A stretch of DNA of 64,000 bases from Persephonella sp. (GCF_027023985.1 NZ_JALVTW010000030.1:1-64000), one strand, 5' to 3'; counted from the stretch's first letter, positions 25,652 to 34,820 are shown. The notes: a model not told the origin generated them from the letters alone. Translations and numbers: made by a program.

Positions 25652-26560
25652 TTATTTGAATAATAGACTCATTAATGCCTTTTGTGCGTGGAGTCTGTTT
25701 TCTGCTTCATCAAATATAACATCTGCAAACTGCTCAAAAACATCTTCTGAAATTTCCTCTCCTTTGTGGGCAGGGAGACAATGCATCACGATTGCATTTT
25801 TGGATGCATGTTTTAAAAGTTGTTTATCAATAGTAAATCCTTTAAAGGCTTCTTTTTTCTCCTTTTCCCCTTCCTGACCCATGCTTACCCAAACATCTGT
25901 ATATATAACATCTGCATCTTTAACTGCTTCTACAGGGTCATTGGTTAGATGTATTTCTGCTCCTGTTTCTTTTGCAAGATTTAAAGCCTCATAAACTGCT
26001 TTTCCTGATGGTTCATATCCTTCAGGAGTAGCGACAGATACATTAAATCCAACCAGTCCACCTGCAATAAGCCATGTATTTGCGAGGTTATTACCGTCTC
26101 CGACAAATGCCACTTTTATATCTTCAACTTTTCCAAATCTTTCATAAATAGTTTGAAGGTCAGCCAGTATCTGACATGGATGCAGATAATCTGTGAGCGC
26201 ATTTATAACAGGTTTATCAAAATACTGTGCAAGCTCTTCAACTTCTTTATGTGAATAGGTTCTGATTATTATCCCATCTAAGTATCTGGCCATAACCCTG
26301 CCTGTGTCTTTTATATCTTCTCCTCTGCTCATCTGTGTAGATGAACCTGTTATGTAGATAGGCTGACCTCCCATCTGGTAAACGCCCACTTCAAAGGACA
26401 GTCTTGTCCTTGTGGAAGGTTTCATAAAAATCAGACCTAAAGATTTATTTTTCAAAGTCTGGTCAGAAAAAGGTTCCTTTTTTAGCTTTATTGCATACTC
26501 AATAATTTCTAAAACTTCGTCTTTTGTAAGGTCTGAAACATTCAAAAAATCCCTTTTCAA
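25652..26560 (-). CDS. argF: Ornithine carbamoyltransferase
   Basis: Forms citrulline from ornithine and carbamoyl phosphate in arginine synthesis. Visible: carbamoyl-phosphate loop FMKPSTRTRLSFE, HPCQILADLQT, and the ornithine loop MHCLPAHKGEEI. The start is taken as TTG at 26560 (KRDFLNVSDL): AAGGAGGG lies about 8 bases ahead. The longer reading from an ATG at 26599 would start inside the predicted promoter (26590-26618). It is followed by the gltD-like gene in the same apparent transcript. Confidence 0.95.
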   Translation of the reverse strand: MKRDFLNVSDLTKDEVLEIIEYAIKLKKEPFSDQTLKNKSLGLIFMKPSTRTRLSFEVGVYQMGGQPIYITGSSTQMSRGEDIKDTGRVMARYLDGIIIRTYSHKEVEELAQYFDKPVINALTDYLHPCQILADLQTIYERFGKVEDIKVAFVGDGNNLANTWLIAGGLVGFNVSVATPEGYEPSGKAVYEALNLAKETGAEIHLTNDPVEAVKDADVIYTDVWVSMGQEGEKEKKEAFKGFTIDKQLLKHASKNAIVMHCLPAHKGEEISEDVFEQFADVIFDEAENRLHAQKALMSLLFK

Positions 26561-26589
26561 TTTAGTTTCCCTCCTTATTTGAAAGTAAA

Positions 26590-26618
26590 AATATAACACT
26601 GTTTGATTTTATCTTCAA
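26590..26618 (-). promoter_or_regulatory. Predicted argF promoter
   Basis: The minus strand reads TTGAAG, 17 bases, TATATT, and the -10 is extended by TGT. The predicted start near 26583 lies downstream of the ATG at 26599, which supports the TTG start at 26560. Confidence 0.7.
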
Positions 26619-26694
26619 GCAAGAGATTTTTATATTAATCAGTTACTTTGATAAATTATTTGGCAGTATTCAATTGAATAAAACCTGATTAACC

Positions 26695-27603
26695 TTATTG
26701 ATTTAACAGGAATTTATATATAGCCATACGGGTGAAAAGCCCGTTCTCCACCTGATCAAGAATTACACTTCTATCTCCGTAAACAAGTTCACTTTGAATT
26801 TCAACTCCACGGTTAACAGGTCCCGGGTGCATTATTAAAGCATCTTCTTTAAGGAGATTTACCCTTACCTGATTAAGCCCATACTTTATGGAATACTCGT
26901 TAAGTGTAGAGAAAAATACTTTTTTCTGTCTTTCAAGCTGAATTCGTAGGAAAATAGCAACATCTTTATCCTTTAGAGCATCTTCAACATCTGTTGTTAT
27001 ATAATCAACTTCAAACTGTTCAAGATGTCTTGGCAGCATTGTCTGAGGTCCACAGAGGGTAATTTCAGCCCCAAGCATATGAAGCAGTTTAATATCTGAA
27101 CGGGCGACTCTACTGTGGAGAATATCTCCGATGATAGCTATTTTTAGGCCTTCTATTTTGCCTTTATGTTCTAAAATTGTGATTGCATCTAAAAGTGCTT
27201 GAGAAGGATGTTCATGGGTTCCGTCCCCTGCATTTATAACCCTTGATTTTACTTTATTGGCTACTATATGGGCTGCACCGGACATATAATGTCTAATTAC
27301 AATAAAATCTGCTTGCATAGCCTCAAGGGTTTTAATGGTATCGTAAAGAGTTTCTCCTTTTTTCACCGAGCTGGAAGAACCGGAAATGTTAATGGTGTCT
27401 GCCCCTAAAATTTTTCCTGCAAGTTCAAAGGATGTCCTTGTTCTTGTTGAGTTTTCAAAAAATGGAAGGAGAATTGAATACCCTCTTAAATCTGTGAATT
27501 TTGTTTCTCCATTTTTATATCTGTCTCTGTAGTCTTTATAAAGCTCATATATCTGATAAAATTTCTGCTCATCAATCTGGTTTACAGAAATTAAATCTTT
27601 CAA
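26695..27603 (-). CDS. pyrB: Aspartate carbamoyltransferase catalytic subunit
   Basis: Joins carbamoyl phosphate and aspartate, the committed step of pyrimidine synthesis. Visible: FFENSTRTRTSFELAGKILGAD, the SSSVKKGETLYDTI loop, DGTHEHPSQALLDAITI, and MHPGPVNRGVEI. It has 302 residues, a normal catalytic chain. The start is TTG, with AAGGGG ahead. A TATAAT for this strand lies at 27637-27642, at the end of truB, so pyrB may have its own promoter. No pyrI regulatory chain is adjacent. Confidence 0.95.
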   Translation of the reverse strand: MKDLISVNQIDEQKFYQIYELYKDYRDRYKNGETKFTDLRGYSILLPFFENSTRTRTSFELAGKILGADTINISGSSSSVKKGETLYDTIKTLEAMQADFIVIRHYMSGAAHIVANKVKSRVINAGDGTHEHPSQALLDAITILEHKGKIEGLKIAIIGDILHSRVARSDIKLLHMLGAEITLCGPQTMLPRHLEQFEVDYITTDVEDALKDKDVAIFLRIQLERQKKVFFSTLNEYSIKYGLNQVRVNLLKEDALIMHPGPVNRGVEIQSELVYGDRSVILDQVENGLFTRMAIYKFLLNQ

Positions 27604-27648
27604 AACAGCACCCCTTGTTATGTTATTCCAATTTTTATTATATAGTTT

Positions 27649-28527
27649 TTATTCAGGTGGAAAAACCTTTTGTGGATGTAAGATACGATTTTCATCAACT
27701 TTTCCGATGCCTATAAATTTACCTGTATGGTCATAAATCCTGTAAATTCCCTTCTGTGCAGGCACCCTAAATCTTTGACCATGTAAAAACCTTTTATCAA
27801 ATCCTTCATCAAGCTGGATTTTTTCCATAAAAGGTAAAGCATTTTCAATGGGAATGAGGGCATTTTGAAGGTCTGTTTTTTGTAAAAATTCATTTAGAGG
27901 CAGTGCATCTTCCACAGAAAAACTATCTATCTTTGTTCTTCTTAGTTCTTTTGTATATGCTCCGCAACCTGCCAAATCGCCGATTTCTTTTATTATGCTT
28001 CTGATATAGGTTCCAGATGAACAATAAATTTTTACTGTAAAAAAAGGTAAGGATATATCTAAGATTTCTATTGAGTAGATTTTTACTTTTTTGGGTTTAA
28101 GCTCAGGTTGAATACCTTTTTTGGCAAGCTGATAGGCTCTTTTTCCTTTTATTCTTTTAGCAGAATATGGTGGTGGATATTGAAGATATTCTTTTTGAAA
28201 TGAAAGTATAATCTCTCTAAGCTTTTCTTCTGAAATATTGCATTCTCTTTCCTTAATAACTTTTCCGTTTATATCGTAAGTGTCTGTGATTTTACCCAGT
28301 TCACCTGTGGCAATGTATTCTTTGTCTAAACCTTGATAATATTCAGTTAGACGGGTGGCTTTTCCTACTGTTATTATCATCAATCCGGTGGCAAAAAAAT
28401 CTAAAGTCCCTGTATGGCCAATTTTTATATCTGTGTTGTAAATATTTTTTAGATGTTTTTTGATTTTTTGAACAAGGTTGTTTGATGTAATACCTGCAGG
28501 CTTATCAATAAGAAATATTCCGTCCAT
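27649..28527 (-). CDS. truB: tRNA pseudouridine-55 synthase TruB
   Basis: Makes pseudouridine at position 55 in the T-loop of tRNAs. Visible: the N-terminal GIFLIDKPAGITSN, the catalytic GHTGTLDFFATGLM (Asp in TLD), EYIATGELGKITDTYD, and CSSGTYIRSIIKEIG. At 292 residues it lacks or has only a short C-terminal PUA extension. A TATAAT on this strand near 28555 lies between the helicase terminator and truB. The ribosome-binding site is weak. Confidence 0.93.
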   Translation of the reverse strand: MDGIFLIDKPAGITSNNLVQKIKKHLKNIYNTDIKIGHTGTLDFFATGLMIITVGKATRLTEYYQGLDKEYIATGELGKITDTYDINGKVIKERECNISEEKLREIILSFQKEYLQYPPPYSAKRIKGKRAYQLAKKGIQPELKPKKVKIYSIEILDISLPFFTVKIYCSSGTYIRSIIKEIGDLAGCGAYTKELRRTKIDSFSVEDALPLNEFLQKTDLQNALIPIENALPFMEKIQLDEGFDKRFLHGQRFRVPAQKGIYRIYDHTGKFIGIGKVDENRILHPQKVFPPE

Positions 28528-28565
28528 TCTTTATATTTTCCTGTTTTTGAACAAAATTATAATAG

Positions 28566-28587
28566 AAAAAGGGGAACAAAGTCCCCT
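28566..28587 (-). terminator. Intrinsic terminator of the DEAD-box helicase gene
   Basis: On the minus strand AAGGGGACTTTGTTCCCC is followed by TTTTT, just after the stop codon at 28593. Confidence 0.85.
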
Positions 28588-28592
28588 TATAG

Positions 28593-29783
28593 TTACCTGC
28601 GGGTATATCTTCTTCTGCCGGTAAATCTTCTATTTTTTGATTGTGGTTTTGAAAATTCTTTATCTGAAAGATTTTCAAACTGGATATCTGCTTTGGTTAT
28701 CCTTTGAATAGCTCTTAAAGTATTATCTTCAGAGGTGTTCATTATTGATATTGCTGTTCCTTCTTTTCCTGCTCTTCCAGTTCTTCCAATTCTGTGGACG
28801 TAGCTTTCAACATTTCTCGGAAGGGAGTAATTCATCACAAGGTCAACACCTTTTATATCAAGTCCCCTTGCAGCAACATCTGTTGCAACAAGTATTTGAA
28901 GTTGATTTCTTCTAAAATCCCTGAGGACTTTTTCCCTTTTTGCCTGTGAATAATCTCCGTGAATAGCACTGGCGTTAAAGCCTTCTTTCCTGAGTTTATG
29001 TGCTATCTGGTCAGCCTCTTTTTTGGTTTCTGTGAAGATTATTGTTTTTGTTTCCGGATGTTCTTTAAGGCTTTCTGTTAATTTCTCAAACTGTTTGTTT
29101 TCATCAACCCTGTAAACAATCTGTTTAATTCTGTCTACTGTAACTTCTTCAGGTTTAACCCTAACCATTTCATAATCAGGTCTGAGGAATTTTTCTGCAA
29201 GTCTTTTTATTGAAGGTGGCATTGTTGCAGAAAACATAAGGGTTTGCTTATTTTTTGGTGTTTGTTCAAAGATAAACTCAATATCTTCAATAAATCCCAT
29301 ATCAAGCATTCTGTCTGCTTCATCTAAAACAAATATCTCGACATTAGAAAGGTCTAAAACTCCCCTTTCAATCAGGTCTCTTATTCTTCCGGGTGTTCCT
29401 ACAATAACAACATCTTTTCCTTTTTTGAGGAAATCTATCTGATGTTTTATCGATTTTCCACCGTAAACGGCAAGTGCAAACAGTTTTTTGTTCCTTCCAA
29501 TATCTTTAATCTCTTTTACAACCTGAATTGCCAGTTCTCTGGTTGGAACCAGAACAAGTGCTTGAATTTTCCTTGCTTTTGGATTTACCTTTTCAACAAT
29601 TGGAATACCAAAAGCTGCTGTCTTTCCTGTTCCTGTTTGTGCCTGTGCAATAAGGTCTTTACCTTCCATTACAACCGGAATAGCTTTTTCCTGAATTTCT
29701 GTAGGCTTTTTGTAGCCCATTTTCTCAATTGATTTGAGTGTTGTCTGGGAAATTGGTAATTCCCTAAAAGTTTTGTCTGACAT
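28593..29783 (-). CDS. DEAD-box ATP-dependent RNA helicase
   Basis: A cytoplasmic RNA helicase. Motifs in order: Q motif with PTEIQ, Walker A AQTGTGKT, PTRELA, TPGR, DEAD (VLDEADRMLDMG), SAT (FSATMPP), then the second RecA domain with ATDVAARGLDIKGVD and HRIGRTGRAGKEG. A short basic tail rich in Arg (NRRFTGRRRYTRR) may bind RNA. It has 396 residues. It resembles RhlE/CshA-type enzymes involved in ribosome assembly or RNA decay at low temperature; the exact subfamily is not fixed by what can be seen. AGGAGG precedes the ATG. Confidence 0.93.
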   Translation of the reverse strand: MSDKTFRELPISQTTLKSIEKMGYKKPTEIQEKAIPVVMEGKDLIAQAQTGTGKTAAFGIPIVEKVNPKARKIQALVLVPTRELAIQVVKEIKDIGRNKKLFALAVYGGKSIKHQIDFLKKGKDVVIVGTPGRIRDLIERGVLDLSNVEIFVLDEADRMLDMGFIEDIEFIFEQTPKNKQTLMFSATMPPSIKRLAEKFLRPDYEMVRVKPEEVTVDRIKQIVYRVDENKQFEKLTESLKEHPETKTIIFTETKKEADQIAHKLRKEGFNASAIHGDYSQAKREKVLRDFRRNQLQILVATDVAARGLDIKGVDLVMNYSLPRNVESYVHRIGRTGRAGKEGTAISIMNTSEDNTLRAIQRITKADIQFENLSDKEFSKPQSKNRRFTGRRRYTRR

Positions 29784-29959
29784 GTTTCCTCCTGAAATCT
29801 GAAAAGAAAGAAAGATTTACCTTTTTGACCCTTTGATTTTAAGAGATTTTTCTGAAATCTCCCTTTCTTTTGTTTTTATTTGTGCCTATTAGTATATACC
29901 AATTATTCTTAAAAACAAGTAGAATTATTTTTAAGGGAAAATTTCGGAGGTTAGTTAAG

Positions 29960-30847
29960 CTGAAGGTAAATATTGGTCTTATCCAGATGAGTTGCACAGA
30001 TGATATTAATGAAAATTTTGAAAAAGCAATTGATTACATCAAAGAAGCTGCAAAAAAAGGTGCAAATCTGGTGGTTACTCAAGAATTGTTTAAATCAAAA
30101 TATTTCTGTCAGGTAGAGGATTGGGATTATTTTAAATTTGCTGAGGAGATAACCCCTGAATCAGATACTATAAAAAGGCTTTCTCAGGTGGCTAAAGATA
30201 ATGATATTGTTGTAGTTGCAAGCCTTTTTGAAAAAAGAGATAAAGGACTTTATCACAATACAGCTGTTGTTATAGATGCAGATGGAAGTTTCCTTGGAAA
30301 ATACAGAAAAATGCATATTCCAGATGACCCCCATTTTTATGAAAAATTTTATTTCACTCCCGGGGATTTAGGATACAAAGTTTTCCAGACAAAATACTGT
30401 AATGTAGGAACCCTTATTTGCTGGGATCAATGGTTTCCTGAAGCTGCAAGGCTGACAGCAATGCAGGGGGCAGATATTATTGTATATCCGACAGCTATAG
30501 GCTGGCTTCCTGAGGAAAAAGAAGAATACGGAGAAAGCCAGTATAACGCATGGGAGACTGTTCAGAAGGGACATGCCGTTGCAAATGGTTGTTATGTAGC
30601 AGCTGTAAACAGGGTTGGGTTTGAACAATCTCCAGATGGAAATAGTGGAATAGAATTTTGGGGACAAAGTTTCATCGCTGACCCTTACGGTCAGATAATC
30701 AAAAAGGCTTCAACTGACAAGGAAGAAATTTTAATCTGTGAAATTGATACAGACATCCTTGATGAACATAGAACTGTATGGCCATTTTTCAGGGATAGGA
30801 GAATAGACAGCTATCAGGATATTACAAAAAGATGGCTTAGAGACTAA
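29960..30847 (+). CDS. aguB: N-carbamoylputrescine amidase
   Basis: A nitrilase-superfamily enzyme that hydrolyses N-carbamoylputrescine to putrescine, the second step from agmatine. The Glu-Lys-Cys triad is visible in VTQELFKSKYF, KYRKMHIPDD and GTLICWDQWFPEAAR. GGAGG at 29946-29950 lies 9 bases before CTG at 29960, which begins the family-typical KVNIGLIQMSC. The frame runs back to a TTG at 29870, but the extra 30 residues match nothing expected and lack a ribosome site, so CTG is the best start. aguA lies about 1.7 kb downstream on the same strand. Confidence 0.9.
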   Translation: MKVNIGLIQMSCTDDINENFEKAIDYIKEAAKKGANLVVTQELFKSKYFCQVEDWDYFKFAEEITPESDTIKRLSQVAKDNDIVVVASLFEKRDKGLYHNTAVVIDADGSFLGKYRKMHIPDDPHFYEKFYFTPGDLGYKVFQTKYCNVGTLICWDQWFPEAARLTAMQGADIIVYPTAIGWLPEEKEEYGESQYNAWETVQKGHAVANGCYVAAVNRVGFEQSPDGNSGIEFWGQSFIADPYGQIIKKASTDKEEILICEIDTDILDEHRTVWPFFRDRRIDSYQDITKRWLRD

Positions 30848-31746
30848 AATTTAACTTCCATAAAGTCTTTACCTATCAAGATATTTTGATAGCCTTTTTC
30901 CTTTATTTTTTGGATATATGGTTTCGTATCTTTGTATCTTCTACTGAAGTGTGTAAGGATAATCTGTTTACATTCAAGCTGTGGGTATATTTCCAGAATA
31001 TATTCAAGGGTTAAATGTCCGTATTCTTTTGCTTTGTCTTCCTCATCAATATAAGTCGCCTCAATAACTAAAATATCGCTGCCTTTTGCCAGTTTTATAA
31101 TGTTGTCTGTTTTATAGGTATCAGGGATATATGTGAACTTAAAGCCTTTTTCTTCATAGGTTATTTCTTCTTTTGTGATTACCTGACCATTTTTGATTAT
31201 TCTCCCTTCATTTTTTAGCTGGATAAAATCCTTGTCTGTCAGTTCAAGTTCTTTTATCTTTTCCTTTATAAACTTCCTTTTTGGCTTTTCTTCAAAGGAA
31301 AAGCCTATACAATCAACAACATGATTAAGCCCTATTGATTGGACTGTGTATTCTTTATTTTCAAATATTGTAAAAATTTCATCCTGAGGCTTAAATTCAT
31401 GGATATTAATATCTATATCAGGTGCATATATAACACCATTTAACACACAGCCGAGAACTTTCTGAAGTCCGTGGATAGAATAGATATCTACTCTTGGTTT
31501 ATCATGCATATCCAGTGTTTCTAATAAGCCGGGAAGACCGAGGGTATGGTCAGTGTGCAGATGTGATATAAAGATTTTATCTATCCGATATATACTCAGG
31601 CCGGCTTTCATTATCTGACGCTGGGTTCCCTCTCCACAATCAAACAGAAAACCTTCCCCTTTATATTTCATATAAATACCGCTGTTATTTCTATCCACTG
31701 TCGGCATTGCAGAGGAAGTTCCAAGTAAGACTATCTTACCTTTCAT
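30844..31746 (-). CDS. rnz: Ribonuclease Z
   Basis: A metallo-beta-lactamase-fold endonuclease that matures tRNA 3' ends. Visible: LLGTSSAMPTVDRNNSGIYM at the N terminus, the zinc motif SHLHTDHTLGLPGLL near residue 60, and ILTHFSRRY near the C terminus. It has 300 residues, the short form. Its stop overlaps the aguB stop by 4 bases. It overlaps the upstream NTPase gene by 11 bases, so an rnz-NTPase-membrane protein operon on the minus strand is likely. Confidence 0.93.
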   Translation of the reverse strand: MKGKIVLLGTSSAMPTVDRNNSGIYMKYKGEGFLFDCGEGTQRQIMKAGLSIYRIDKIFISHLHTDHTLGLPGLLETLDMHDKPRVDIYSIHGLQKVLGCVLNGVIYAPDIDINIHEFKPQDEIFTIFENKEYTVQSIGLNHVVDCIGFSFEEKPKRKFIKEKIKELELTDKDFIQLKNEGRIIKNGQVITKEEITYEEKGFKFTYIPDTYKTDNIIKLAKGSDILVIEATYIDEEDKAKEYGHLTLEYILEIYPQLECKQIILTHFSRRYKDTKPYIQKIKEKGYQNILIGKDFMEVKF

Positions 31747-32257
31747 TTATACTCTCCAGAATTTTTTCAGGTATGTAATCCCTGTTTGTGTAATCAATTT
31801 CTATTATCTGGGCATCCGGCAGGGATTTAATCCATTTAATAACAGGATGAACATTTTTTATGGGAATTGTGGCTATTATGGTTTTATTCTTATCTTCAAA
31901 AAGTTGTTTTATTAGCTGGGTAAATTTTTCAGAAAATAGCTCCATCTTTCCAATCTCATCAATAAGTATAATTTTATTCTCTTTAAGGGCTTTTTCTAAA
32001 ACCGGTATAGCTATACTTTCAAACTCTTCTATATTTACTCCGTATTTGCTAACTTTGTATCTGGAGGCTAAACCTTTTAGTGCAAGAATACCTTCTTTTC
32101 CATCCAGAGTTTTAATAACAAAACCTTTTCTATGGCCTGTTTTGTCTCTTATTTCCTCTGTATAAAACCCTATAGCCCTGTCCTTTAAATAACTTGCCAA
32201 TTTTTTTATTATTGTTGTTTTTCCTATCCCCGGTTTTCCTGTGATTAAGATTTTCAT
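31736..32257 (-). CDS. Nucleoside-triphosphatase, THEP1 family
   Basis: A small P-loop NTPase like the THEP1 protein known from Aquifex. Walker A is ITGKPGIGKTTIIKKL at residues 4-19 and Walker B is IILIDEIGKMELF near 96, followed by ATIPIK. It has 173 residues. Family members hydrolyse ATP and GTP in vitro; the cellular role is not settled. It overlaps rnz and, by 4 bases, the upstream membrane-protein gene. Confidence 0.88.
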   Translation of the reverse strand: MKILITGKPGIGKTTIIKKLASYLKDRAIGFYTEEIRDKTGHRKGFVIKTLDGKEGILALKGLASRYKVSKYGVNIEEFESIAIPVLEKALKENKIILIDEIGKMELFSEKFTQLIKQLFEDKNKTIIATIPIKNVHPVIKWIKSLPDAQIIEIDYTNRDYIPEKILESINER

Positions 32258-32580
32258 ACTCCCTGCACCCTATAAACCATAAGAAAATAAACAAAGTATA
32301 TCAAAGCATTAAACACAAAAGCCCTTAAAAATGCATCTTTTATCTGTTCTTTTTGAAAATAAGTAAAATAAGTTCCCAATGCTATGAGTTGTAAAATGAA
32401 AGAAAATAATATCTTCAGGTCAATTACTATTCCACCTGTAGAAAAAAATACAGGATTTTTAATTGGTAGATACTTAAAAACATAAAATCCTATTAGATAG
32501 CCAGCAATCCATATTGCAAAAACCGTAAAGGAAATCCTTTTCATCAGGTTATTGTAAAATATATCTTCTAACAATTTCAA
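32254..32580 (-). CDS. Small membrane protein of unknown function
   Basis: I do not recognise this family. The 108-residue reading has three hydrophobic segments (about residues 16-35, 45-72 and 85-104) and little else. The TTG at 32580 has no ribosome-binding site; an ATG at 32544 (KRISFTVFAIW) would give a 96-residue protein with all three segments and may be the real start. The ATGA overlap with the NTPase gene supports translation. It is divergent from aguA with only 10 bases between if the long form is used. Confidence 0.6.
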   Translation of the reverse strand: MKLLEDIFYNNLMKRISFTVFAIWIAGYLIGFYVFKYLPIKNPVFFSTGGIVIDLKILFSFILQLIALGTYFTYFQKEQIKDAFLRAFVFNALIYFVYFLMVYRVQGV

Positions 32581-32590
32581 AGGGGGTTTT

Positions 32591-33616
32591 ATGGAAAAAT
32601 ACAGAGTCCCTGCCGAATGGGAAAAGCATTACGGAACAATAACCACATACCCACAGGCTTATGAAACATTTTTTGATAGACTGGAGAATGCCAAAAATAC
32701 TTTTGTCCAGATGGTTAAGTTAATCTCAGAAGGAGAAAAAGTTTTTATAAATGTTAATGACGAAAACACTAAAGAAGAACTTGAAAATAAATTAAAGAAA
32801 ATGGATGCCAACCAGAAAAATATCCAAATATTTATAAATCCTACTAATGATGCATGGTGCAGGGATTACTGTCCTATTTTTGTGAAAAATAGTCAGATAA
32901 AGGCTCTAAAATTCAGATTCAATGCATGGGGTAATAAATATCCATACCAGCTTGATGATGAGGCTGGCAGAAAAATAACAGAGTTCTTGGGAATAGATAG
33001 GACAGATATTGATATGGTTTTAGAAGGGGGTTCCATAGATATAAACGGCAAAGGCTGCCTAATAACTACAGAAAGTTGTCTGTTAAATCCAAATAGAAAT
33101 CCAGATATGAGTAAAGAGGACATAGAAAAGGCTTTAAAGAAATATCTGGGAGTAAAAAAAATCCTCTGGCTCGGTGAAGGGATAGTTGGAGATGATACAG
33201 ATGGTCATGTGGATGATATAACCAGATTTGTAAAGGAAGATACAATTTTAACTGTGATAGAAAAAGATAAAACAGACCCAAATTATGAACCTTTGATGGA
33301 AAACTTTAACCGTTTAAAAAGTTTTACAGATACAGATGGAAAACCATTTAAGATAATTACCCTTCCTATGCCTGAGCCTGTTTATTACAAATATCCGGAT
33401 AAGGAAGAAGAAGAGAGGTTACCAGCTTCTTATGCTAATTTTTACATAGCAAATAGATATGTGATTGTGCCTGTTTATAACTGTCCGCAGGATGAAGTTG
33501 CCCTTGATATTATTCAAAAGGTTTTCCCAGACAGAAAAGTTGTTGGGCTTTATGCTTATGATATAGTAGTTGGTCTTGGTGCATTTCATTGTTTAACAAT
33601 GCAGGTGCCGGCATGA
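32591..33616 (+). CDS. aguA: Agmatine deiminase
   Basis: Hydrolyses agmatine to N-carbamoylputrescine and ammonia. It has the Porphyromonas-type peptidylarginine deiminase fold. Visible: VPAEWEKHYGTITTYP at the N terminus, DAWCRDYCPIFV, LEGGSIDINGKG, DTDGHVDDITRF with the catalytic His-Asp region, and the nucleophile Cys in GAFHCLTMQ six residues from the end. It has 341 residues. AGGGGG lies before the ATG. It makes the substrate of AguB, encoded about 1.7 kb upstream on the same strand. Confidence 0.95.
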   Translation: MEKYRVPAEWEKHYGTITTYPQAYETFFDRLENAKNTFVQMVKLISEGEKVFINVNDENTKEELENKLKKMDANQKNIQIFINPTNDAWCRDYCPIFVKNSQIKALKFRFNAWGNKYPYQLDDEAGRKITEFLGIDRTDIDMVLEGGSIDINGKGCLITTESCLLNPNRNPDMSKEDIEKALKKYLGVKKILWLGEGIVGDDTDGHVDDITRFVKEDTILTVIEKDKTDPNYEPLMENFNRLKSFTDTDGKPFKIITLPMPEPVYYKYPDKEEEERLPASYANFYIANRYVIVPVYNCPQDEVALDIIQKVFPDRKVVGLYAYDIVVGLGAFHCLTMQVPA

Positions 33617-33891
33617 TAACAAAAAATTTCAGAACTTATAATCTTGAGGAATTTTTACAGAAATTAAAAAAATCCCTTGAGGATAATGGCTTTAATGTTC
33701 AGCAAATTATAGATATGATGGAGAAAAAAGGTAGTTTTCCAAAAGTTTTGACTATGGAAGTAATAAAAGGAGAGCAATATTTCAAAATAGGCATTGTAAT
33801 GGACAAAAACGGGATAACAATTACAATCCCCATCAAAGATAAAAAACTAAAACAGGCATTAAAAAATATTATTGAAACTCTTTCGGTTTAA
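33613..33891 (+). CDS. Hypothetical protein following aguA
   Basis: No family recognised. The start is the ATG that overlaps the aguA stop in ATGA, giving 92 residues, so translation is probably coupled to aguA. The N-terminal half is helical (LEEFLQKLKKSLEDNGFNVQQIIDMM) and the second half strand-rich (TMEVIKGEQYFKIGIVMDKNGITITIPI). There is no signal or membrane segment. Its last 23 bases overlap the convergent SH3 gene. Confidence 0.6.
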   Translation: MITKNFRTYNLEEFLQKLKKSLEDNGFNVQQIIDMMEKKGSFPKVLTMEVIKGEQYFKIGIVMDKNGITITIPIKDKKLKQALKNIIETLSV

Positions 33892-34360
33892 AAAATCTAT
33901 CATCTACCCATCCTTCATAAACATCCCCACCGGATTTATAAATAATTTTTTTCCAGTGCCTCCCTTTTTGGTCAATTACTCTAACTATTGCCCCTTTTCT
34001 TACAATTGCCACAACTTTTGATTTGATATCTGGTTTTTCTCTCATTTTGGTAAATTCCATTGCCATAAGCATATTTTGAGAAGCACGTAAATTATCTGAT
34101 ACATTTTTTCCCTGAATTTTCTTTTCTACACTTTGTTGACTCTTAGCAAGATTTGGGTTCTTTTTATCTGCTTTTTTTATAATTTCTTTTATAAAATCCT
34201 GTGGAGATTTTTCTTCGGGCTTAGAGTTTTTTAATGTAGATATCTGATTTTTGTAATGAGCAAACTGTCTTCCAATTGGATCTAAGAGTAACTGTTTCGC
34301 AAGATAAGCATCAATCAGACCCATCGTTATTATAAATAGAATCAACAATATCTTTTTCAC
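33869..34360 (-). CDS. Membrane-anchored or secreted SH3-domain protein
   Basis: A signal or anchor helix at residues 4-22 (ILLILFIITMGLIDAYLA), a long polar linker (25-100), then a bacterial SH3-like domain (REKPDIKSKVVAIVRKGAIVRV up to WVDDRFFKP). Such domains often bind cell-wall material. The start is GTG with GGGAG about 6 bases upstream, lying inside the tadA coding region (50-base overlap). The conserved GWVDDRF turn makes a real domain likely. Function unknown. Confidence 0.7.
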   Translation of the reverse strand: MKKILLILFIITMGLIDAYLAKQLLLDPIGRQFAHYKNQISTLKNSKPEEKSPQDFIKEIIKKADKKNPNLAKSQQSVEKKIQGKNVSDNLRASQNMLMAMEFTKMREKPDIKSKVVAIVRKGAIVRVIDQKGRHWKKIIYKSGGDVYEGWVDDRFFKPKEFQ

Positions 34361-34820
34361 TGTTTCTCCCCCGTTTATGTTGGAAATAATCTTTTAGTAT
34401 TCGGGAACATCTTTCATCATACATATGTTTATATTCGACCTTAAATGTTATATTATTATAATCTAAGATATTAAAGTTACTCAAGATTGCACCCATCTTT
34501 TGATTAAGTGAACAAAAAATAACCTTACTGATACGTGATTGCATTATAGCCCCTGTGCACATAACACAGGGTTCATTTGTTACAATTAAAGTTGCCCCAT
34601 CTAAACGCCAGTTATTGATATTTTTACAGGCATCCTGAATGGCTACAATTTCTGCATGTAATAATGCATTATTTTCTGATACTCTGAGGTTATGTCCTCT
34701 ACCTATGATTTTTCCATCTTTAACAATTACTGCACCAACAGGGACTTCGTCTTTAGAGTATGCTTTGAGGGCTTCTTTGTAAGCTTCATCAATAAATTTT
34801 TTTATTTCTTTTTCTGACAT
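34311..34820 (-). CDS. tadA: tRNA-specific adenosine deaminase TadA
   Basis: Deaminates adenosine 34 to inosine in tRNA-Arg. The zinc site is HAE (LLHAEIVAI) and PCVMCTGAI, with the active-site VPVGAVIVKDG before it. At 169 residues it is slightly longer than usual because of a C-terminal tail after DYFQHKRGR that overlaps the SH3 gene. It overlaps the fur gene end by 19 bases, so the minus-strand order fur-tadA-SH3 is probably one transcript. Confidence 0.92.
   Translation of the reverse strand: MSEKEIKKFIDEAYKEALKAYSKDEVPVGAVIVKDGKIIGRGHNLRVSENNALLHAEIVAIQDACKNINNWRLDGATLIVTNEPCVMCTGAIMQSRISKVIFCSLNQKMGAILSNFNILDYNNITFKVEYKHMYDERCSRILKDYFQHKRGRNSEKDIVDSIYNNDGSD

Noticed and set aside
26561-26599. 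Longer argF from ATG at 26599
   Set aside because: The ATG lies within the predicted promoter and upstream of the likely transcription start, and the ribosome site serves the TTG at 26560.
29870-29959. N-terminal extension of aguB from TTG at 29870
   Set aside because: No ribosome-binding site, and the extra residues do not resemble the family. The ribosome site at 29946 points to 29960.
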